From Sphingobacteriales bacterium (GTDB taxonomy: Bacteria > Bacteroidota > Bacteroidia > Chitinophagales > Chitinophagaceae), in the NCBI GenBank assembly GCA_023251235.1, contig JAHEZE010000002.1:1-64000 (forward strand): a stretch of 64,000 bases of DNA, written 5' to 3'. The notes beneath the pieces were generated by a model. The model ran no database searches and was not told the origin of the DNA. It was given only the letters and a program-made list of their open reading frames with translations. This document shows positions 1 through 7,000 of the stretch, one piece after another. Within the stretch, counting starts at the first letter, position 1; every line of letters starts with the position of its first letter. The translations under genes were made by a program, and so were the position numbers.

Positions 1-1
1 G

Positions 2-253
2 AAATTCGATTTTGCAGTTTCCCGGGCCGTAGCCCCTTTGAAGGAGTTATGGAAATGGAGCAAACCATTAATTAAAAGCAATAATCCAGATTCAAATATT
101 AAAAGCCAACCTCATGGCCTTATATGCCTCAAAGGAGGTGATCTGTCCATAGAAATACAAGAAAGCAGAACCCGGCCCAGGCAGATGGAAATATTTGAAA
201 TTTTTCAGGAAGAATTTTTTAAGGAGAAATACCTGCTTTTTATACCAAGATAA
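2..253 (+). CDS. rsmG: 16S rRNA (guanine(527)-N7)-methyltransferase RsmG, C-terminal part
   Basis: This is the 3' end of a gene entering from the left edge; reading from base 2 gives 83 residues before the TAA. RsmG methylates N7 of G527 in 16S rRNA using S-adenosylmethionine. The visible part has the family's VSRAVAPL segment, then a lysine-rich stretch, the LICLKGGDL strand and a closing EEFF-KEKYLLFIPR segment, which matches the end of Bacteroidota RsmG proteins as I remember them. The first in-frame ATG at 49 and TTG at 38 are internal and not a real start. The catalytic N-terminal part lies outside the window, so activity cannot be judged. Confidence 0.75.
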   Translation, partial: KFDFAVSRAVAPLKELWKWSKPLIKSNNPDSNIKSQPHGLICLKGGDLSIEIQESRTRPRQMEIFEIFQEEFFKEKYLLFIPR

Positions 254-261
254 ATTTCAAA

Positions 262-309
262 AATACCAGAAAGTGGTATTGGTATATTTCATCTGAATAC
301 TGACCTTTG
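262..309 (+). promoter_or_regulatory. Palindrome plus -7-like box upstream of the response regulator
   Basis: AATACCA (262-268) and TGGTATT (274-280) form a perfect 7-bp inverted repeat with a 5-nt spacer. A -7-like box GACCTTTG (one mismatch to TAnnTTTG) lies at 302-309, starting 28 nt after the start of the right arm, and ends 4 nt before the ATG at 314. No TTG -33 element is at the usual distance, which would suit activator-dependent transcription. A near-copy with the same 28-nt spacing lies after the gene. NarL-type regulators bind inverted TACC-like heptamers, so self-regulation is a fair inference but unproven. Confidence 0.5.
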
Positions 310-313
310 AAAA

Positions 314-952
314 ATGAAAGAAATCAGCGTTTGCATAGTGGACGACAATAATGAACTCCGGTCAGCCCTACAGGAAATAGTTACACTGGCGGAAGGATTT
401 AGATGTATTGGAACGATGAGTAATGCTGCAGAAGCAATAACTGCAATACCCATTTTACGTCCGGATGTAGTCTTGATGGATATTAACCTTGGAGATGGGG
501 AGAATGGTATTGATTGCGTTCATGAACTCAAACCTCTTGTTCCTGCTACAAATTTTATGATGTGTACAATTTACGAAGAAGATAAAAAAATATTTGATGC
601 GCTGAGTGCCGGAGCCAGTGGTTATATTCTAAAAAAAACAGCTCCGTCCAAGATGCTGGAAGCAATTCGGGAATTACATGAAGGAGGAGCTCCCATGAGC
701 AGCCAGATTGCAAGAAAAGTTGTTTTTGCTTTTAGAAACAGATCTTCTGTTTCTTCAGGTCCGGGAATTGATCAATTATCAAACAGGGAAAAAGAAATAC
801 TGGAACATTTAAGCCGTGGACTGATGTACAAAGAAATTGCAGGGGTACTTTTCATAAGCCAGGAAACAGTAAGAAAACATGTTTATCATATCTATGAAAA
901 ACTGCATGTAAATAACCGGGTGGAAGCTGTAAATAAATTCTTTGGAAGATAA
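314..952 (+). CDS. NarL/FixJ-family response regulator
   Basis: A 212-aa two-component response regulator. The receiver domain covers about residues 3-122, with the acidic pair D10/D11, the phospho-acceptor D56 in LMDINLGDG, a Thr near 85 and the conserved Lys at 107. A LuxR-type helix-turn-helix covers about 152-210, beginning LSNREKEIL and including the recognition helix region SQETVRKHVYHIY. It should bind DNA as a dimer after phosphorylation by a histidine kinase. No kinase gene is adjacent, so it is an orphan here. Matching palindromes lie just before and just after the gene. The ATG at 314 gives a complete receiver domain. Its target genes cannot be told from sequence. Confidence 0.93.
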   Translation: MKEISVCIVDDNNELRSALQEIVTLAEGFRCIGTMSNAAEAITAIPILRPDVVLMDINLGDGENGIDCVHELKPLVPATNFMMCTIYEEDKKIFDALSAGASGYILKKTAPSKMLEAIRELHEGGAPMSSQIARKVVFAFRNRSSVSSGPGIDQLSNREKEILEHLSRGLMYKEIAGVLFISQETVRKHVYHIYEKLHVNNRVEAVNKFFGR

Positions 953-986
953 GCAGCTATGCTTACCAATTTTTCTCCGAAAAAAT

Positions 987-1033
987 TACCACAAACGTGG
1001 TATTGGATGAATGAAACTCCTCTTTTATTTTTA
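987..1033 (+). promoter_or_regulatory. Second palindrome with -7-like box, downstream of the response regulator
   Basis: TACCAC (987-992) and GTGGTA (997-1002) form an inverted repeat continued by TTGG, giving the same right-hand sequence TGGTATTGG as the copy before the gene. TATTTTTA at 1026-1033 differs from TAnnTTTG by one base and starts 28 nt after the start of the TGG arm, the same spacing as upstream. It points into a 100-nt stretch with no reading frame that ends at a terminator hairpin. Confidence 0.45.
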
Positions 1034-1137
1034 CACACATATATCCAATTAACGACTTTAACCCTAACCCCCTTTCACTGACAAGTAAGCCGTTAAGCCT
1101 TAATCTGAAAAAGCCCCGACTAATTACCGGGGCTTTT
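1034..1137 (+). ncRNA. Candidate small RNA between promoter-like site and terminator
   Basis: About 100 nt between the promoter-like site at 987-1033 and the hairpin at 1109-1137. It has no convincing reading frame. TTAACG (1049-1054) and CGTTAA (1091-1096) could pair. If the upstream site works as a promoter, this would make a short terminated RNA controlled by the adjacent response regulator. This is inferred only from the position of the signals; it may simply be a 3' untranslated region. Confidence 0.25.
1109..1137. terminator. Bidirectional intrinsic terminator
   Basis: AAAAGCCCCG (1109-1118) pairs perfectly with CGGGGCTTTT (1128-1137) around a 9-nt loop. A-rich and T-rich flanks make it a terminator in both directions. 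It lies between the response regulator and the converging peptidase gene, whose stop is at 1141. Confidence 0.85.
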
Positions 1138-1140
1138 GCT

Positions 1141-2982
1141 TTAATATAATTTCAATTCAATTCTGTTATTCTTCCTTTCAAGATCAGCCATCCGTTGTGA
1201 AGGATCAATTTCTGCCACAGTAATTTCAGAAAGTTTTCTGTTTGTTTCAATAACAAAAGTCGGATGTGTCCATTTCCAGGCATCATAAACAATTCTTTGA
1301 ATAGAATCATCTTCAGCCGGCTTATCACCAAACATCAAGTACATTGGTATATAATGTAATTCTTTAAATCCATCTTTAAACGTAAGTTGAAAGTCGATCG
1401 GCATTGGCATTTGCCCAATACGTCTTATTCTGATTTTTGTTTTTCCTCCCTCCTCCCACAAACTATCAATACCATAATCAATAGTCTTGATAGTGCTCAC
1501 CCAATATTCTTTATACCAATCCAGTTTCATGCCACTTACTTTTTCTGCTACATGTATAAAATCAGCAGCATTGGGATGTTTGAAACGCCATTGCCTGTAA
1601 TATTCAAGCATAATTTTCCCAAAGTTTTGCTTGCCGGTTATGTATTCAAGCTGCTCAAGAAATACACATCCTTTTGAATAGGATGCAGCACCATATGCAA
1701 AATTTGTATTGAAATGATCCGCATGTGTTGTCAATGGTTCTTCCTTATTACTTTTAGCCAAAGAAAAATAGCTGTTATAATTATTCTGGTGAGGAAATCC
1801 CGGATTGTTCTCAAGGAATGCTTTCACCCGATCTGTAGCAAATTCTGTAAACCCTTCATCCATCCAGGCATATAATGATTCGTTGGTTCCTAACATTCCA
1901 TAATACCAGTTGTGCAGCCATTCATGTAACCATGCACCGGGACTTGCCAGCAATGTTGCCATTGGATATTCCATACCACCATCCCCGCCATGAATGAATG
2001 AAAACTGACGGTAAGGATAACCACCAAAATTTTTTTCAATAAAAGGCAATGCCTTTGCTGCATTATCAAGTATATCTTCCCAGAGTTTATTATTGCTACT
2101 GTTTGGTTTATAAAGAAGATGTAAAACAAGACTATCACGTACGTTTCCCGACAAGTGTTTAAAACCCGGATCAGCTGCCCACATAAAATCATGAACATTT
2201 GGAGCTGTAAAATGCCAGGTTAATTTATTCCCTGAGGTTTTAGGAATTTTTGTCCCTGGTTTTTCATATCCATAACCAATTTGATTTGGATTTTGCAAAT
2301 ACCCTGTGCCTCCGAGTATATAAGATTTATCAATTGAAATCCTTACTTCATAATCGCCCCAGACACCATAAAATTCACGGGCAACGTAAGGGTCAGGATG
2401 CCATCCTTCATAATCATATTCACACATTTTAGGATACCACTGGCTCATTGAATAGCGAACCTGTGTAGTTGGATTATCTCTTCCGCTTCTTCTTATCTGT
2501 AAAGGAACCTGTGCGGCAAATTCCATTTCAAATACAGCTTTTGTTTTTGGCAAAATTGGTTTGTCCAATTTTACTTCAAGAATCGTTTCTTTCATATCAA
2601 ACTTCTGTACACGGCCATCCATTTTTAAGGATACTATTTTTTGATATCCGATCTCATCTGGTTTCAGGTTGAGTATCCTGTCTTTTACTCTTGTGTCCCA
2701 GTCAGGACGATTTCCATTAAATATCTTTCCCAACTCACGACTACGGATGTCCATCATACTGTTGGGCTGAAAGGCATTAAAATACAGATGATAAAAAACT
2801 TTTGTAAGTGTATCAGGAGAATTATTCCAATATTCCAGTTTCTGTTTTCCCGTGAACTGATTTGTTTGAACATTCATATCAATGTCCATACTATATTTTA
2901 CCCGTTGCTGCCAGCGGTCGGGCTGGGAAAACATAATTCCGCCGGATAATGTAAAAATTGCCAGTACAAAAAACTTCTTCAT
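1141..2982 (-). CDS. Secreted M1-family metallopeptidase
   Basis: About 613 aa from the ATG at 2982, which opens with a clear signal peptide (MKKFFVLAIFTLSGGIMFSQ). The frame stays open further upstream to 3078, but that extension precedes the signal peptide and runs into the divergent neighbour's start, so it was not used. The M1 (gluzincin) features are the zinc site HEWLH near residue 353, followed by DEGFTEFA with the third ligand Glu about 20 residues later, and a GGMEYP segment near 335 in place of the GAMEN substrate loop. It is probably exported to the periplasm or outer surface to cleave N-terminal residues from peptides; the substrate is unknown. It is divergent from the nitroreductase gene with only 46 nt between starts. 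Confidence 0.9.
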   Translation of the reverse strand: MKKFFVLAIFTLSGGIMFSQPDRWQQRVKYSMDIDMNVQTNQFTGKQKLEYWNNSPDTLTKVFYHLYFNAFQPNSMMDIRSRELGKIFNGNRPDWDTRVKDRILNLKPDEIGYQKIVSLKMDGRVQKFDMKETILEVKLDKPILPKTKAVFEMEFAAQVPLQIRRSGRDNPTTQVRYSMSQWYPKMCEYDYEGWHPDPYVAREFYGVWGDYEVRISIDKSYILGGTGYLQNPNQIGYGYEKPGTKIPKTSGNKLTWHFTAPNVHDFMWAADPGFKHLSGNVRDSLVLHLLYKPNSSNNKLWEDILDNAAKALPFIEKNFGGYPYRQFSFIHGGDGGMEYPMATLLASPGAWLHEWLHNWYYGMLGTNESLYAWMDEGFTEFATDRVKAFLENNPGFPHQNNYNSYFSLAKSNKEEPLTTHADHFNTNFAYGAASYSKGCVFLEQLEYITGKQNFGKIMLEYYRQWRFKHPNAADFIHVAEKVSGMKLDWYKEYWVSTIKTIDYGIDSLWEEGGKTKIRIRRIGQMPMPIDFQLTFKDGFKELHYIPMYLMFGDKPAEDDSIQRIVYDAWKWTHPTFVIETNRKLSEITVAEIDPSQRMADLERKNNRIELKLY

Positions 2983-3028
2983 TCGTAAGATTAAATTTTT
3001 GAGTCGTAAATTTCGGAAAAGCAATGTT

Positions 3029-3712
3029 ATGATTAAAACAAAATTGATTGATGGATATCCCTTTGTTTCATATAGCAAAGAAACCTATCCTGAGGCAGAA
3101 ATGATGAAAAAGAGCCATGAATATTACCAATGGATGGATAAAAGAAGAACTGTAAGAGATTTTTCTGATAAACATGTTCCTATAGAAGTAATCGAAAATA
3201 TTATTCTTTCTGCTTCAACAGCACCCAGTGGGGCACATAAACAACCATGGATTTTTTGTGTGGTCAGCGATCCGGGTATTAAGAAGCAAATTAAAGTTGA
3301 GGCCGAGAAAGAAGAATATGAAAGCTATAATGGAAGAATGCCGGAAGAGTGGCTTAAAGATCTCCGGCCTCTTCAAACTGATTGGCATAAAGAATTTATT
3401 GATATTGCACCCTACCTTATTATTGTTTTTAAGAAAAGTTATGAGTTAAATGCAGATGGAAGCAAAGGAAATGTTTACTATGCTCATGAAAGTTGTGGAA
3501 TTGCCTGTGGTTTTTTATTAACGGCTATTCACCAGGCGGGTCTGGTTGCTCTTACACATACTCCTTCACCCATGAATTTTTTAAACAAAGTGCTGAACAG
3601 GCCAGAAAATGAAAAACCTTTTTTACTAATGCCAGTTGGTTATGCAGCAGAAGAATGCTGGGTTCCGGAATTGAAAAGAAAAAATTTACAGGAAATCACC
3701 GCCTGGTATTAA
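3029..3712 (+). CDS. Nitroreductase-fold flavoprotein, iodotyrosine deiodinase-like
   Basis: 227 aa from the ATG at 3029; an open frame continues 5' but overlaps the divergent peptidase start. It has the FMN-binding nitroreductase opening KRRTVRDFS (38-46) and TAPSGAHKQPW (64-74). Unlike common nitroreductases it aligns closely by eye with human iodotyrosine deiodinase: the lid residues Glu157, Tyr161 and Lys182 correspond to E96, Y100 and K121, and GLVALTHTPSP aligns with the human GLVTVTTTPLN segment. In that family these residues hold the substrate zwitterion over FMN. A reductive dehalogenase of halotyrosines, or a related substrate, is therefore likely. The 3' end overlaps rsmI by 4 nt in convergent orientation. 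Confidence 0.82.
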   Translation: MIKTKLIDGYPFVSYSKETYPEAEMMKKSHEYYQWMDKRRTVRDFSDKHVPIEVIENIILSASTAPSGAHKQPWIFCVVSDPGIKKQIKVEAEKEEYESYNGRMPEEWLKDLRPLQTDWHKEFIDIAPYLIIVFKKSYELNADGSKGNVYYAHESCGIACGFLLTAIHQAGLVALTHTPSPMNFLNKVLNRPENEKPFLLMPVGYAAEECWVPELKRKNLQEITAWY

Positions 3713-4374
3713 TCTTTTCCCTGAACAATTATCACTATTTCACCTTTTACTTCCTTTGCCTTGAAATGATCCCACACTTCTTTCAGGGTTCCTCTTTTAT
3801 TTTCCTCAAACATTTTTGTAAGCTCACGACTTACACAGCATATTCTTTCCGGCCCAAAATATTGAATGAAATCTTCCAGGGTCTTTACTAACCGCATAGG
3901 AGATTCATAAAAAATCATAGTTCTTTCTTCTTCGGCAAGTTTCTTTAATAATGATTGCCTTCCTTTTTTTACGGGAAGAAAGCCTTCAAAAACAAAACGG
4001 TTAGAGGGAATACCACTGTTGACTATTGCAGGCACAAAAGCGGTAGCCCCGGGTAAGCATTCCACTTTTATGCCCGCCTGAATACACTCTCTTACCAACA
4101 AAAATGCCGGATCGGAGATGCCGGGTGTGCCAGCATCTGTAATCAATGCCATTTCTTTCCCACCCCCTAATTGATCAATGAGATGCTGTAAAATTTTGTG
4201 TTCATTATGCTGATGATAAGGTGAAATGGGTTTAATGATATTGTAGTGATTCAGTAAATGAGAGCTGGTTCGGGTATCTTCGGCTAAAATAAGGTCAACT
4301 TTTTTTAAAACTTCCAATGCCCGAAGGGTCATGTCTTTTAAATTTCCTATTGGAGTGGGAACTAAATATAACAT
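3709..4374 (-). CDS. rsmI: 16S rRNA (cytidine(1402)-2'-O)-methyltransferase RsmI
   Basis: A 221-aa protein of the tetrapyrrole-methylase fold. The N-terminal LYLVPTPIGNLKDMTLRAL, then DLILAEDTRTS, ITDAGTPGISDPA (about 112-124) and LPGATAFVPAIVNSG (about 141-155) are RsmI hallmarks. It methylates the 2'-O of C1402 in 16S rRNA, using S-adenosylmethionine, to tune decoding. At 221 aa it is shorter than enterobacterial forms (about 285 aa) because it lacks the C-terminal extension, as is usual in Bacteroidota. It converges on the deiodinase-like gene with a 4-nt overlap. Confidence 0.95.
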   Translation of the reverse strand: MLYLVPTPIGNLKDMTLRALEVLKKVDLILAEDTRTSSHLLNHYNIIKPISPYHQHNEHKILQHLIDQLGGGKEMALITDAGTPGISDPAFLLVRECIQAGIKVECLPGATAFVPAIVNSGIPSNRFVFEGFLPVKKGRQSLLKKLAEEERTMIFYESPMRLVKTLEDFIQYFGPERICCVSRELTKMFEENKRGTLKEVWDHFKAKEVKGEIVIIVQGKD

Positions 4375-4378
4375 AAGT

Positions 4379-4435
4379 TTCGAGCTATGAGCTTCGAGCT
4401 ACTGACCCGCAGCTTATAGCTAACAGCTCACAGCT
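4379..4435. repeat. AGCT-rich degenerate intergenic repeat
   Basis: The stretch between rsmI and purS consists of imperfect copies of a GAGCTAtGAGCTt-like unit in both orientations (for example CGAGCTATGAGCTTCGAGCT at 4381-4400, then CAGCTTATAGCTAACAGCTC). A similar but shorter AGCT-rich stretch occurs at 14819-14842. These look like copies of a dispersed extragenic repeat. Confidence 0.5.
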
Positions 4436-4681
4436 TTAATTTACCGATACTTCAAAATATTCCATTACAGGATTGGCCAGCAATTTTTTACTTGCTTCTT
4501 CAGCCATTTTTTGTGCCTGTTCCTGGCTATCTGCATTCAACTGGATTGTTATATTTTTTCCTACTCTTACATCTTCCACGCCGGTAATACCTAGATTTTT
4601 TAACCCTCCCATCACAGCTTTACCCTGTGGGTCTAATAACTCTTTAAGTGGCATTACTTTTATCTGAACGGTGTAATTCAT
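4436..4681 (-). CDS. purS: Phosphoribosylformylglycinamidine synthase subunit PurS
   Basis: An 81-aa protein matching PurS in length and pattern: beta-strand start MNYTVQIKVMPLKELLDPQGKAV, then GLKNLGITGVEDVRVGKNI and a C-terminal VMEYFEVSVN strand. PurS bridges PurL and PurQ in the three-part FGAM synthase of purine synthesis. No purL or purQ is nearby. Its start overlaps the stop of the upstream pssA gene by 4 nt, so the two are probably translationally coupled. Confidence 0.92.
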   Translation of the reverse strand: MNYTVQIKVMPLKELLDPQGKAVMGGLKNLGITGVEDVRVGKNITIQLNADSQEQAQKMAEEASKKLLANPVMEYFEVSVN

Positions 4682-5442
4682 GCAATTTTATTTTTAAAAA
4701 TCAAAGATACAATTATGTAAGCAGTTGCTGTAGCCGGAATGGCTGCCCATTGTAAAGTAAAAACAGAAATAACGGCAACGATAACCAACAACCATTTTTG
4801 AAAATTATTTTTAAATGAAAAATCTTTAAACTTGAGACTCATTAACCGAATATTACTCACCATCAGGTAACTCAATAAAATAATTAATGAATACAGCACC
4901 CATTGATTAATCAAAATAAAATGAATGCCCAAAGTCTGATACCAGATAATAAGTGGAAAAGATGCAATAATAAGTCCTGCAGCCGGAGCGGGCAATCCTT
5001 TAAAACTATATTCCTGTCCTTCATCCAGGTTAAACCTGGCAAGCCTCCATGCTGCTGCGCATGGAATTAATAATGCCGGTAAAAGCCATGCAATTGAAAT
5101 GTCCAAACCCCCTTCCTGCCGTGCAAAACTTATCCGCAATAGCTGGTAAATAATTAACCCCGGTGCTACACCAAAACTCACAAGGTCTGAAAGCGAATCC
5201 AATTGTTTTCCCATTGCTGAAGAGGCTTTAAAAAGTCGTGCAATAAAGCCATCAAGAAAATCAACAATAGAAGCAGCTAAAATAAAAAAACATCCCCATG
5301 TAATTTTTTCAGGAAGATCCACCTGAGAAAACCCTTCGCCATCTACATAAACGATACTCTGCCCGGTTTGTAAAATAAAAATAATAGCTATCGTTCCAAA
5401 AACAAGATTTAAAAGAGTGAATAAATTTGGAATTTGTTTCAT
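4678..5442 (-). CDS. pssA: CDP-diacylglycerol--serine O-phosphatidyltransferase
   Basis: A 254-aa integral membrane protein of the CDP-alcohol phosphatidyltransferase family. The signature DG-x2-AR-x8-G-x3-D-x3-D is complete in the segment DGFIARLFKASSAMGKQLDS followed by LSD (about residues 64-86). About seven hydrophobic segments follow. The N-terminal MKQIPNLFTLLNLVFG is typical of PssA rather than PgsA. It makes phosphatidylserine, the precursor of phosphatidylethanolamine, in the inner membrane. It lies 16 nt after pepP and overlaps purS by 4 nt. Confidence 0.9.
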   Translation of the reverse strand: MKQIPNLFTLLNLVFGTIAIIFILQTGQSIVYVDGEGFSQVDLPEKITWGCFFILAASIVDFLDGFIARLFKASSAMGKQLDSLSDLVSFGVAPGLIIYQLLRISFARQEGGLDISIAWLLPALLIPCAAAWRLARFNLDEGQEYSFKGLPAPAAGLIIASFPLIIWYQTLGIHFILINQWVLYSLIILLSYLMVSNIRLMSLKFKDFSFKNNFQKWLLVIVAVISVFTLQWAAIPATATAYIIVSLIFKNKIA

Positions 5443-5458
5443 GACGGAAAGATAAATT

Positions 5459-6748
5459 TTATTTATTCATCAGAAATTCTATCTCTTCAACTGATATGGG
5501 AATATTTTTCATTAAATCTACATGCCCATTTTTAGTAATCCAGATGTTGTTTTCTATTCTGATTCCCATTTTTTCTTCTTCAATATAAATGCCGGGTTCT
5601 ACTGTAAATACCATCCCGGCCTGTATAGGTTCTGTCATCGTTCCCAGGTCATGAACATCAACACCCAAATGATGCGAGATACCATGATAAAGATATTTCC
5701 GGTAAGCTCTGTTATCCGGATCTTCATTTTTTACATCTCTTTTCTTTATCAGTCCAATCTTCAAAAACAATTCGGTAGCTTTATCTCCAACCCTTTCATG
5801 ATAATCAAGAATTGAAATACCCGGTCTCAGGATTGACTTACTGTAATTATGAAGATCGAGGCAGGTATTGTAAATTCTTTTTTGTCTTGCAGTAAATTTT
5901 CCGTTCACGGGAACTGTCCTTGTCAGATCTGCATTATATCCGCCATATTCAGCTCCAAAATCCATCAAAATCATTTCACCACTTTTACATTCCTGGTTGT
6001 TGGCTATATAATGTAATGTTCTGGCTCTGTCACCACCGGCAATTATACTACCGTATGCAAGGCCCGTAGCTCTTTGAGAATAGAAAGAATGAAAAATTTC
6101 TGCTTCTATTTCAAATTCCATTACACCTGGTTTAATAAATGTCAGTAACCGGCGAAATGTATTATCAGTAATATTAATTGCCTTTTGCAATACATCCACC
6201 TCCAAAGCAGTTTTAATTGCACGTAGTTTTTTCAGTATTCTGGCGCTGCGTTTATAATTATGCAAAGGATATTTACTTTTCATTTCCTCTGCAAAACGAT
6301 AATCTCTTACGGGAACCCAGTTGGCTTTACGGTCATGCTCATTGGTGTTCAGGTAAATATTATCACTCCAATGAATCCATTTTTGGAGTAAAGGATCAAT
6401 GCTGTCGAGCCAGACAATATTTTCAATACCAGAAATGGCTGTCGCCTCTTCTCTTCTTAATCTTTTACCATCCCATTTTTCTTTTAACTCATTAGGACGT
6501 ACCAATACCAACACTTCACGAAATTTCTTTTCAGGATTATCCGGGAAAAGGATCAGCATACTGTCTTCCTGATTAACTCCGGTTAACCAGAACAGATCTG
6601 AATTTTGCTTGAACTTATACAAGGCATCAGCATTCATCGGTAACTCATCATTACTATTGAAAATGGCAATGGAATTAGTCGACATCTCCTTTACAAAACG
6701 TTCCCTGTTTTTAATAAAGATCTGTGGGTTAAGAGGCAGATATTTCAT
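5459..6748 (-). CDS. pepP: Xaa-Pro aminopeptidase (M24B)
   Basis: A 429-aa protein with an N-terminal creatinase/prolidase domain (about 1-170) and a C-terminal pita-bread catalytic domain. Metal ligands are visible as the Asp in LMDFGAEYGGYNADLTR, the His in YHGISHHLGVDVHDLG, the Glu in FTVEPGIYIEEE and the Glu in GIRIENNIWI. It removes an N-terminal residue preceding proline and depends on two metal ions, usually Mn. No signal peptide is present, so it is cytoplasmic. It is divergent from pckA across a 252-nt gap and leads the pepP-pssA-purS run. Confidence 0.93.
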   Translation of the reverse strand: MKYLPLNPQIFIKNRERFVKEMSTNSIAIFNSNDELPMNADALYKFKQNSDLFWLTGVNQEDSMLILFPDNPEKKFREVLVLVRPNELKEKWDGKRLRREEATAISGIENIVWLDSIDPLLQKWIHWSDNIYLNTNEHDRKANWVPVRDYRFAEEMKSKYPLHNYKRSARILKKLRAIKTALEVDVLQKAINITDNTFRRLLTFIKPGVMEFEIEAEIFHSFYSQRATGLAYGSIIAGGDRARTLHYIANNQECKSGEMILMDFGAEYGGYNADLTRTVPVNGKFTARQKRIYNTCLDLHNYSKSILRPGISILDYHERVGDKATELFLKIGLIKKRDVKNEDPDNRAYRKYLYHGISHHLGVDVHDLGTMTEPIQAGMVFTVEPGIYIEEEKMGIRIENNIWITKNGHVDLMKNIPISVEEIEFLMNK

Positions 6749-6941
6749 GTTTATCAGTATTTATGATTTGAATATAAATCTCAGATTTGTCTATAGTTTG
6801 TCCTTTAAAAAAATCAGATTTTCATTTTTAAATATTGGCCAGCTGCAAAGTCCGAACAATAGTAATAATAATCAAGGACTTTTGATAAATAAATCTAATA
6901 AGGAACAGGAAAAAAATAAATGTGTATTTAATAATACATGT

Positions 6942-6973
6942 TTGTGTTGAAATAGGAATGCCCCCTACCTTTG
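6942..6973 (+). promoter_or_regulatory. pckA promoter
   Basis: TACCTTTG at 6966-6973 matches the Bacteroidota -7 consensus TAnnTTTG exactly. TTG triplets at 6942-6944 and 6947-6949 are candidate -33 elements, with spacers of 21 and 16 nt. The pckA ATG is at 7001. The rest of the 252-nt pepP-pckA gap is AT-rich with no other clear signal. Confidence 0.6.
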
Positions 6974-7000
6974 CCTGCAATTAAAAAATGAAAATCTGTT

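Noticed and set aside
38-253. A free-standing 71-codon gene at the left edge
   Set aside because: The frame is open to the window edge, and the residues before it (KFDFAVSRAVAP) continue the RsmG pattern, so it is the end of rsmG.
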